Position numbers and translations under genes: made by a program. Source: Streptomyces sp. NBC_00820 (GTDB lineage: Bacteria; Actinomycetota; Actinomycetes; Streptomycetales; Streptomycetaceae). Taken from it: DNA of 64,000 bases. The stretch's first letter is position 1. Each line of letters starts with the position of its first letter. Positions 32,398-40,055 of this stretch are shown here, one piece after another. The notes under the pieces are model-generated. The model was given only the letters and a program-made list of their open reading frames with translations, did not search any database and was not told the DNA's origin. The stretch covers positions 1 through 64,000 of the forward strand of contig NZ_CP108882.1 in NCBI RefSeq assembly GCF_036347055.1, written 5' to 3'.

Positions 32398-35060
32398 TTC
32401 AGCTCCGAGAACACCAGGTACGGCAGAAGTCGGCTTTTCAGAATTGGGTGGGATTTCCTGCAAGATCTTCGGTGCCGGCGCAGGGGGCGCGGGGAACGAT
32501 TGTGTCGGCGACCGGGTCGGGGAAGACGATCATGGCGGCTGCGTGCGCGTTGGAGTGCTTCCCTGCCGGCCGGGTCCTCGTGACCGTGCCGACCCTGGAT
32601 CTGCTCGTGCAGACCGCGGAGGCGTGGCGGGCGGTGGGTCACCGCGCTGCGATGGTGGCGGTGTGCTCGCTGGAGAGCGACCCGGTGCTGGACGGGCTGG
32701 GTGTGCGGACGACGACGAACCCGATTCAGCTCGCGTTGTGGGCGGGGTCGGGGCCGGTGGTCGTGTTCGCCACGTACGCCTCCCTGGTGGACCGTGATGA
32801 CTTCGACGCCCCGGAGGGCCAGGGGCGTGTGCGGGGGCCGCTGGAAGCCGCTCTGGCGGGCGGGGAGCGGCTGTACGGGCAGCGGATGGCCCCGTTCGAT
32901 CTCGCGGTCGTCGATGAGGCTCATGGCACTACCGGTGATCTTGGTCGGCCGTGGGCGGCGATCCACGACAACCAGCGGATCCCCGCGGACTTCCGGCTCT
33001 ACCTCACCGCTACCCCGCGGATCCTGGCCTCGCCCCGGCCGCAGCGGGGGAAGGACGGGCGTGAGCTGGAGCTCTGTTCGATGGGCCAGGACTCCCCTAC
33101 GTTCGGGCCGTGGCTGACCGAGTTCGCTCTCGCCGAGGCGGTCGAGCGGGGGGTCCTCGCCGGGTTCGAGATCGACGTCCTGGAGATCGAGGACCCCGAC
33201 TGCTTTGTCGGCCTGTCCGACGAGGCGCGGCGTGGCCGGCGGCTCGCGCTGCTGCAGGCCGCGCTGCTGGAGCACGCCAGTGCCCGCAACATCAAGACGA
33301 TGATGACCTTCCACAGCCGGGTCGAGGAAGCCGAGGCCTTCGCCGTCAACCTGCCCCGGACCGCTGCGGACCTGTATGCGGACGAGGTCACCGCCTACGC
33401 CCTCGGCGAGGCCGCCGACCGGCCGCGGTCCCCTCTCGGCGCCGTGCCGGGGGATGTCGAGGAGGCCGGGCGGCACGTTCCCGCGGACCGGGTGTGGTCG
33501 GCATGGCTGTGCGGGGACCACCTCGTCACCGAACGCCGCGAGGTCCTGCGCCAGTTCGCGAACGGGATCGACGCCGCGGGGCGGCGGGTGCACCGGGCGT
33601 TCCTCGCCAGCTGCCGCGTCCTCGGCGAAGGCGTCGACATCCGGGGCGAGCGGGGTGTGGAGGCCGTCTGCTTCGCCGACACCCGTAGCTCCCAGGTCGA
33701 GATCGTGCAGAACATCGGCCGGGCGCTGCGGCCCAACCTCGACGGCACCACGAAGACCGCGCGGATCATCGTGCCCGTCTTCCTCCAGCCCGGCGAAGAC
33801 CCCACCGACATGATCGCCAGCGCCTCCTACGCCCCCCTCGTCGCCGTCCTTCAAGGCCTGCGCTCCCACTCCGAACACCTCACCGAACAACTCGCCAACC
33901 GCGCCCTCACCCGAGGAACGCGCAAAGTCCATGTTCGGCGGGACGATGACGGACGCATCATTGCCAGTACCGGTACCGGTACCGGCGCCGGTGAGCGGGA
34001 GGGGCGGGAGCCGGGGAGCGGCGTGGCGGAGTCGGAGCTGCTGCAGTTCTCCAGCCCCCGAGATCCGGCCACCATCGCCGCGTTCCTGCGCACCCGCGTC
34101 TACCGGCCCCAGTCACTGGTCTGGCTCGAGGGCTACCAAGCCCTCCTGCGCTGGCGAGCCCAGAACAACATCACCGGGCTGTACGCCGTCCCGTATGACG
34201 TGGAGACGCGGGTGGGGGTGACCAAGGCGTTCCCGCTGGGGAGGTGGGTGCACCAGCAGCGCAAAGCGCTACGCAGTGGCGAGCTCGACCCCCACCGCGT
34301 CGAGCTGCTCGACGCCCCCGACGCCGGGATGGTGTGGGAACCCGGCAACCAAGCCTGGGAGAACAAACTCGCCACCCTCCGGTCCTACCGGCGCGCCACC
34401 GGCCACCTCGCACCCCGCCAGGACGCCGTCTGGGACGACCCCGACGGCCGGCCCGTCGCCATCGGACAACTGATCGCCAACCTCCGCCGCCCCCACGGCC
34501 TCGGCAAGGACTCAGATCGGGCGGCGGAGCGCGCAGGGCAGCTGACCGCGATCGATGCGGACTGGAACTGCCCCTGGCCGCTGGACTGGCAGCGCCACCA
34601 CCGCGTCCTCACCGACCTCGCCGCCGACGAACCAGGCGGCCGGCTCCCCGACATCGCACCCGGCGTCCTCCACGACAACGACGACCTCGGACGATGGCTC
34701 CAACGACAACGCCGCAACTGGGCGGAGCTCTCCAAAGAGCAGCAGGAACGGCTGCCCCGGCTGGGCGTGACACCGGACGAGGCACCGGCTGCGGCACCAG
34801 CCGCTGAGGGCGCGACGAAGGGCCCGGGGCAGGCCGGGAGCAAGACACAGCAGGCATTCCAGAGGGGCCTGGCGGCCCTCACCCAGTGGGTCGAACAGGA
34901 AGGCACCCACCGGCCTGTACCCCGAAAGGCGGTGGTGACCTTGCCCGACGGGACGGAGGCCAAGCTCGGCATCTGGTACAGCAACACCAAACAACGACGC
35001 GACAAACTCACAGCGCAGCAGCTCGACGCCTTGCGGGAGCTAGGCGTGGAGTGGGCCTGA
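32394..35060 (+). CDS. DEAH-box helicase with HA repeats
   Basis: An 888-residue protein from a TTG at 32394 (GGAG upstream, inside the stop of the previous gene). Residues about 5-230 are the first RecA-like domain: Q-motif-like LREHQVRQKSAFQNW, Walker A SATGSGKT, DEAH in VVDEAHGT, YLTATPR. Residues about 250-470 form the second, with FLASCRVLGEGVDI and QNIGRALR. HA repeats occupy about 560-885 (WLEGYQALLRWRAQNNI, LGRWVHQQRKALRSGELD), ending DKLTAQQLDALRELGVEW. Same family as the helicase beside tap but in a diverged subgroup. Confidence 0.88.
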   Translation: MIQLREHQVRQKSAFQNWVGFPARSSVPAQGARGTIVSATGSGKTIMAAACALECFPAGRVLVTVPTLDLLVQTAEAWRAVGHRAAMVAVCSLESDPVLDGLGVRTTTNPIQLALWAGSGPVVVFATYASLVDRDDFDAPEGQGRVRGPLEAALAGGERLYGQRMAPFDLAVVDEAHGTTGDLGRPWAAIHDNQRIPADFRLYLTATPRILASPRPQRGKDGRELELCSMGQDSPTFGPWLTEFALAEAVERGVLAGFEIDVLEIEDPDCFVGLSDEARRGRRLALLQAALLEHASARNIKTMMTFHSRVEEAEAFAVNLPRTAADLYADEVTAYALGEAADRPRSPLGAVPGDVEEAGRHVPADRVWSAWLCGDHLVTERREVLRQFANGIDAAGRRVHRAFLASCRVLGEGVDIRGERGVEAVCFADTRSSQVEIVQNIGRALRPNLDGTTKTARIIVPVFLQPGEDPTDMIASASYAPLVAVLQGLRSHSEHLTEQLANRALTRGTRKVHVRRDDDGRIIASTGTGTGAGEREGREPGSGVAESELLQFSSPRDPATIAAFLRTRVYRPQSLVWLEGYQALLRWRAQNNITGLYAVPYDVETRVGVTKAFPLGRWVHQQRKALRSGELDPHRVELLDAPDAGMVWEPGNQAWENKLATLRSYRRATGHLAPRQDAVWDDPDGRPVAIGQLIANLRRPHGLGKDSDRAAERAGQLTAIDADWNCPWPLDWQRHHRVLTDLAADEPGGRLPDIAPGVLHDNDDLGRWLQRQRRNWAELSKEQQERLPRLGVTPDEAPAAAPAAEGATKGPGQAGSKTQQAFQRGLAALTQWVEQEGTHRPVPRKAVVTLPDGTEAKLGIWYSNTKQRRDKLTAQQLDALRELGVEWA

Positions 35061-35147
35061 CAGCCGTGGAGCATCAGCCACCCAGGCGCGTACAAGTCCA
35101 CCAGGCGACGACGGTCGACCAGCCGTAGCAAGGTCAGCGACGAGTGG

Positions 35148-37187
35148 TCATGCTGGGCGTAGCAGGTTGGGGTTATCGCGTCCTCCTGGGACACGGATGA
35201 TCACGACGTGGCAGGGTTCGCGTTCGTCGGCGCGTTGGACAGGCTCGATCCAGATGCTGTCGAAGAGGTTGGCGGCGCCTTCGGCGCCGACTGTCTTATC
35301 GAGGGCAAGGAGGATGGCAAAGGCGGCGTTGGTGTTCTGGTATTCGGCTGCTTGCGCGACGTACTGACGTAGGCCGGCCTCACTGGCGTCGTCTTCTTCG
35401 ATCTTGCATTCGACGTTGAACTGGACGGATCCGAAGGAAACGATGATGTCGGCGCGGCCGCCGCCTTTGTCGATGACTTCTGCGCTGACGATGTTGAAGA
35501 GGGCGGAGAACGCGAGTACTTCCCGGTAGTGCTGATGGAAGAGAGCCTCGTCCACCTTCTGCTTCTTGCCGTCCTTGTCTCGTCTGCGGAGGTACTCGGT
35601 ATAGGAGCCGCCCATCTTCCGGCCGATGTCGTAGCACTGGTAGGCGAAGCGGATCGTGGTGTCCAGAAGGGCGGTGAACTCGTCGGCGATGCCGGAAAGC
35701 CAGTCACGGGAGCTTTCCAGCTGTTTGAGTAGTTGCGCCTTGAGGCGACCGTACTTGGGGTCGGCGATGGCCGCGAGGACGTCTTCGTGGGTGCGGAGGC
35801 TGAGCTCCAGACGGTCGAGGACATGCTCGGGTGTCTGGTCAACGAACGCAGCGAAGTCGTCTTTCAGTTGGTGTGCCAGCTGTTGCCAGCGCCGTGCTTT
35901 TCCCTGATCACCCGCCTGCTGATCATGGGATCCTGCGCTAGTCGCGGTGCGGTGGAGGAGGGCAGCATGAAGTTGCTGGGCCGCGGGATCGTCGCGGATC
36001 TCTTCGTCGTGGGCCAGGGCGTGCTGGAGGAATCGTTGCCGGTGCTCGTGCTGGAGGAAGGCATCTTCGATGACGGGCGCCACCAAGGTTTCCACGGCGG
36101 CGGCCGCCGGGCTGTCTGTAAGGACGGCGACCGTGTTGTGCGCGGTGTACGCGCGGAGCAGCGCGGTGAGGATGCCGTGGCCGCCTTCGTACCAGGGGTC
36201 ATCGTGGGCGAGGTGTGCGGCGGCACCGTCGAGTAGGACGGTGAGTTCCGACCAGGCGAGCACGTCGTTCTGGCGTGGTCGTGCCCAGGCCGGGGTGCGG
36301 GTGCGGTAGCGATAGCTCCGGTAGCGGTGGAGGACGTCGCGCAGGGTGGATGCGGCGGTGCGGACGCGTGCGGGGGCGTCAGGGGCGGACAGGCCGAGGA
36401 CGGCTTCGATGGCGGCGTGGTAGAGCTGGGCGTCCAGGCGGTGGGGGTCGAGAGTGATCAGTTCGGCCAGCCGATCCTGGGTGTTGCGGAGTTGTTCGGT
36501 CATGGGCGCGTACTGGTCTTGTTCCAGAGCCTGGCGCAGGTCGCCCAGGGCGAGTTCGAAGGCTGCGTCCCGGCAGGTGTGGTCGAGCATCAGGCAGCGT
36601 TCGAGGGCCTCCCGAAGGCCGGCGCCTGGATGGTGGGCGTCGAGGACGCCGAGGAGGCGCGGCAGGCGGGTGGCCATGGCCTCGGGAAGTGCAGCCGGGT
36701 CCTCGGTTGCTTCGTCCATGGCGCCGAGGAGACGAGCGGCCTTGGTGACGCCGGCCAGGGTGAGCTGGACGAGACAGTCCGCGGCTTCCACCCCTATGAG
36801 GGCCGCGGCGAGGTCGTCGCTGGCGTCCTGGGCTTGTTGGAGACGGGCGAGCAGCGCGCGGGTCAGTGGAGTGCCGAGTTCACGTGCCAGGGCCGGGCGG
36901 CTGGCGAGGGCGTCGGTGGCGCTGGCGAAGGCCGCGTGGTTGTTGTTGGTCCGCAGGCCGTCGAGGACGGCGTCGTACAGCGGCTTGCAGGCTTCGGAAC
37001 CGAAGGTGTCGAGGTGGTGCGCGGTCGCCTGGATGAGGTGGGCCAGGAAGGGGCCCTGAGCGAGGTGGTCCGCGGCGGTGAGAACGGCGTCGAGACCTCC
37101 GAGGTCCTCCACTGTCGGGCCGGCGCGCAGCTGGGGGCGGGAGGCGTGCGCGGCCCACTGGGCCAGGCGCTCGTCGATGACGTGCAC
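35148..37187 (-). CDS. Large protein with C-terminal PD-(D/E)xK nuclease-like domain
   Basis: A 679-residue protein. Residues 1-500 are alpha-helical, possibly solenoid-like. The C-terminal 150 residues carry a restriction-like core: GGGRADIIVSFGSVQFNVEC followed by KIEE, with Asp, Glu and Lys in the D...ExK spacing, then a helix and ALDKT. It is the last gene of a minus-strand run with the SMC-like ATPase and a winged-helix protein. In ABC three-component (ABC-3C) defence systems a nuclease effector accompanies such an ATPase, so I infer it is the effector. Confidence 0.72.
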   Translation of the reverse strand: MHVIDERLAQWAAHASRPQLRAGPTVEDLGGLDAVLTAADHLAQGPFLAHLIQATAHHLDTFGSEACKPLYDAVLDGLRTNNNHAAFASATDALASRPALARELGTPLTRALLARLQQAQDASDDLAAALIGVEAADCLVQLTLAGVTKAARLLGAMDEATEDPAALPEAMATRLPRLLGVLDAHHPGAGLREALERCLMLDHTCRDAAFELALGDLRQALEQDQYAPMTEQLRNTQDRLAELITLDPHRLDAQLYHAAIEAVLGLSAPDAPARVRTAASTLRDVLHRYRSYRYRTRTPAWARPRQNDVLAWSELTVLLDGAAAHLAHDDPWYEGGHGILTALLRAYTAHNTVAVLTDSPAAAAVETLVAPVIEDAFLQHEHRQRFLQHALAHDEEIRDDPAAQQLHAALLHRTATSAGSHDQQAGDQGKARRWQQLAHQLKDDFAAFVDQTPEHVLDRLELSLRTHEDVLAAIADPKYGRLKAQLLKQLESSRDWLSGIADEFTALLDTTIRFAYQCYDIGRKMGGSYTEYLRRRDKDGKKQKVDEALFHQHYREVLAFSALFNIVSAEVIDKGGGRADIIVSFGSVQFNVECKIEEDDASEAGLRQYVAQAAEYQNTNAAFAILLALDKTVGAEGAANLFDSIWIEPVQRADEREPCHVVIIRVPGGRDNPNLLRPA

Positions 37188-37236
37188 GATGCCCTCCGCC
37201 TCCCCCGTCGTTGCTGGATAGTCCTGGTGGCCTGGC

Positions 37237-39324
37237 CTAGAAGAGATGGCGTTTGTCAGGACCGGTCACGGTACGGTCCTCGGGGTAGAACTCCCAAACC
37301 GCGTCGTCGATCGACGTGATCACGATCTGGATGCCCGGGTCGTCTTCAGCGGTCTCGTAGAGGGTCTTGATGCACTGGCGGGCGTTCTCGGGGGCGAGCT
37401 CCTCGGCTGTGGGTGCGTCGATGAGCAGCAGACCGGGGTGGGACATGATGCCCCGTTTGCGGCCGACTTTGATCATGCCGACGATGGCCGCGATGCGCAT
37501 GCGCAGGCGATCGGTAGGGCTGAATGCTTTGAAGGGGTGCTTTTTGCCGGTCTTGCGGGCGTTGAGGTGTCCCGCCAGGTTGAGGTCGACGCTGGTCAGG
37601 TTGGCGACACCCAGGTCGTGGGCGATGGCGACGATCTCACGGTTCAGGTCGGCGAACAGGGCCTTGCTGTGGTCGGCGACCACAGTCGACAACACCTCGG
37701 CGGCCGCCTCCAAGACGGCGTCGCTGTCGTCGGAGTCGTCCTCGGTGTCCGACGGGCTCGTCGTTGCGGTGACGTAGTCACCGACCACCTCCGGCAGTCC
37801 GGTCCCGTTGCCGGTGGCGACTGCCAGAGCGCCGCGTAGCTGGTAGACGTCCTGCCGGGCGGATTCGAGGCGGGTGTACCAGTTGCCGGAACGTGCCGCA
37901 GTAAGGCGGGCGTTCACCAGGCCGTACGCCGCACGGCTGTTGTCGCAGGCGGCGACAGCCGCCTCGACAGCCAGCCGGGCTGTCTCTTCAGCCGTGCGGG
38001 AGGCATTCACCCGATCCTCCAGTCGGCTTAGCAGCGCTGCCCGCGCCTCTGGGTCGTCCTCCACCTCCGGCAGAGGGCTCGCGCACACCGAGCACCGGTG
38101 TTCACTCTCTTCCGCGGTACGCCGGGCGTCATCAATCTCGTGGTCGCAGCGCGGGCAGGCCTCCGGCTCGAGCGCTCCCAGAAGGGCTCGGGCCGCACGG
38201 CTTTGCTGGGCCCGGCGGACGGCTCGTTCGTCCTTGAGACGGGCTTTGCGCGTGAGGGCGTGGCTTTCTTCAGCCTCCTGGTGAGCCGCCTGGTCGTGGG
38301 CGAGTCGTCGTGCGGCGGCATCGACGTCGGCGAGCAAGCCAGTCAGGTCCGGCTGGCCCGCTTCCAAGGTCGCCACCTTCTCCTCGGCAGCCCTGAGTGC
38401 CTGGCGCAGCGGCTCGGTCTGCTGCTCGCGGGCCCTGGTGTCCTCGCGTGCCCGCCGCTGAACGCGGTTGTTCTCCTGGGTGTCCTTCTTGCGGGCCGTG
38501 TTGATCTGGGTCAGCTCGGACGCGTAGGGGACGTCGAGGAAGAGCTGCATCAGCTTCACGGGGAGCTGGTTGTACGACGTCGGGCCCAGCAGGATGCTGG
38601 AGTTCCCTGCGTTCAGCGCAATGGCATAGAAGTAGCTTGCCCAGCCGTGCACCTGTTCCGCGCTGTCGCGGTTGCCGTCGGCGTCCTTCGGCGCGCCTGC
38701 CTCGGCCGCCCACAGGGACAGTGGCCGAAGGCCCAAGCGGTCGAGCATGAAACGGTCGATGAGCTCCTTGACGCCGCCGGGCTCCGCAGTGGCCGCCACG
38801 CGTACGCCTGGACCGCTCTCCTGGGAGCCGTCGAGGGTTGTGAGGTGCTCAAGGGTGTCGGCGCTCAGGAGCCGGCAGCTGGGGCGCTCGGATTTGTCGA
38901 AGGTGAGGCGTATGGAGGCGGCGACGCCAGCGACCTCAATATCCGCGCGGATGTAGGAGAACCAGTCCACTGTCTCCGACCGGCGGAAGGCTTCGAAGCC
39001 ATCCCCACGCAGGGCGTAGCTCAGCGCCCACAGAAGGCTCGACTTGCCGGCATTGTTCAGGGTGCTGGCGATCGCCCACGGCCCCGGCCCCAGCGTCATG
39101 TCGACGGTGAAGTCGCCGTCGTTGTCGTCCGTACCGGTCTTGGTGCCCTCGCAGTACAGCCGATGCACGACGAGCTGCCGGCGCGCGGGCAGCGGGCTGG
39201 TCAGCTGGATGCCGTGGGCAGACAGAGCGTGGCGGACCCTCTCCGCGTCAGCGGACGGCAGCCGAGCGGCGATCTGCTCGTACAGCTCACCCTCGGACGG
39301 CACGGGCAAAGGCTCTGTGGTCAC
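37237..39324 (-). CDS. Rad50/SMC-like ABC ATPase
   Basis: A 695-residue protein. Near residue 85-95 an atypical Walker A reads ASTLNNAGKSSLLW (GKSS kept, first Gly absent). A coiled coil at about 280-400 precedes two CxxC pairs (CPRCDHEIDDARR and RCSVCASPLP), a zinc-hook or zinc-ribbon. A second coiled coil leads to the signature-like FSPTDRLRMRIAAIVGMI and Walker B LLLIDAPTAEEL near 610-640. It overlaps the winged-helix gene start by four bases. Small SMC-like ATPases of this size drive Lamassu and other ABC-3C defence systems, which sense foreign DNA and release a nuclease. Confidence 0.82.
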   Translation of the reverse strand: MTTEPLPVPSEGELYEQIAARLPSADAERVRHALSAHGIQLTSPLPARRQLVVHRLYCEGTKTGTDDNDGDFTVDMTLGPGPWAIASTLNNAGKSSLLWALSYALRGDGFEAFRRSETVDWFSYIRADIEVAGVAASIRLTFDKSERPSCRLLSADTLEHLTTLDGSQESGPGVRVAATAEPGGVKELIDRFMLDRLGLRPLSLWAAEAGAPKDADGNRDSAEQVHGWASYFYAIALNAGNSSILLGPTSYNQLPVKLMQLFLDVPYASELTQINTARKKDTQENNRVQRRAREDTRAREQQTEPLRQALRAAEEKVATLEAGQPDLTGLLADVDAAARRLAHDQAAHQEAEESHALTRKARLKDERAVRRAQQSRAARALLGALEPEACPRCDHEIDDARRTAEESEHRCSVCASPLPEVEDDPEARAALLSRLEDRVNASRTAEETARLAVEAAVAACDNSRAAYGLVNARLTAARSGNWYTRLESARQDVYQLRGALAVATGNGTGLPEVVGDYVTATTSPSDTEDDSDDSDAVLEAAAEVLSTVVADHSKALFADLNREIVAIAHDLGVANLTSVDLNLAGHLNARKTGKKHPFKAFSPTDRLRMRIAAIVGMIKVGRKRGIMSHPGLLLIDAPTAEELAPENARQCIKTLYETAEDDPGIQIVITSIDDAVWEFYPEDRTVTGPDKRHLF

Positions 39325-40001
39325 GCGGCGTCCCCCTGCTGTGCTTCGGCGCGTAGCCGGGCCAGGCGCGCGCGGGCCCGGTCGGCAATCGACGGTATGA
39401 ACTCGTTCAGCGGGGTCTGGGCGTAGTCGCGCTGCAGGTACTGCCGCTTGCGCAGCGCCAGTGCGGAATGCCCGGTGGCCTCGGCGAGCGCCCGGACGAG
39501 GCGGGCGCGCTCGGTGTACCAGGCCAGAACCGGGAACTGCTCCGTCGCCCGCTCGGCCACCTCGCGGCCCTGGGCCGTGAGGTAGTAGTTGTCCTGCAGC
39601 ACCCGCGCGGCGGTGCGCCGCGGCACGACCACCACCAGCCGCGGGGCGGCCAGGACGCTCATCGCCTGATCGATGTACTCGAACGCCCCGAACAGGTAGC
39701 GCAGCATCGGGATGGCACAGATCTCCGGCTCGTCCGAATCCAGGATGCTGCCGGCCAACTCCAGGTTGATGGCTTCCTTCTCACGCTCACGCTCGTAGTC
39801 GTTGAGAAGCTCATCGGCCAGATAGTCCGGGTTCCGAAGCCAGAAGTCGAGCTTCTGCAGCCGGCCCTCAGCGCGCAGCACAGCGACCGCATCCTTCGGC
39901 GCTGCCTGCTGCTCCGTTTCGCGCAACGGATCGCACACTGCTGCAATGAGCAGCAGCAGCCGCATGGCGTCGGAGAAGCGATCCCCCTCGTCATCATCCA
40001 C
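39321..40001 (-). CDS. Winged-helix middle component of putative ABC-3C system
   Basis: A 226-residue protein, helical with winged-helix character (MLRYLFGAFEYIDQAMSVLA, YYLTAQGREVAERATEQFPV). Its stop overlaps the start of the SMC-like gene. ABC-3C systems typically have a small middle component between the ATPase and effector; size and position match. It is 54 bp downstream of the kinase gene on the same strand, so the four genes may form one operon. The role is inferred from context. Confidence 0.6.
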   Translation of the reverse strand: MDDDEGDRFSDAMRLLLLIAAVCDPLRETEQQAAPKDAVAVLRAEGRLQKLDFWLRNPDYLADELLNDYEREREKEAINLELAGSILDSDEPEICAIPMLRYLFGAFEYIDQAMSVLAAPRLVVVVPRRTAARVLQDNYYLTAQGREVAERATEQFPVLAWYTERARLVRALAEATGHSALALRKRQYLQRDYAQTPLNEFIPSIADRARARLARLRAEAQQGDAA

Positions 40002-40055
40002 TCACATACCGTAAGGACCCGGGGTGTGGTTGATCAATGCCTCTGCACAGGCCGC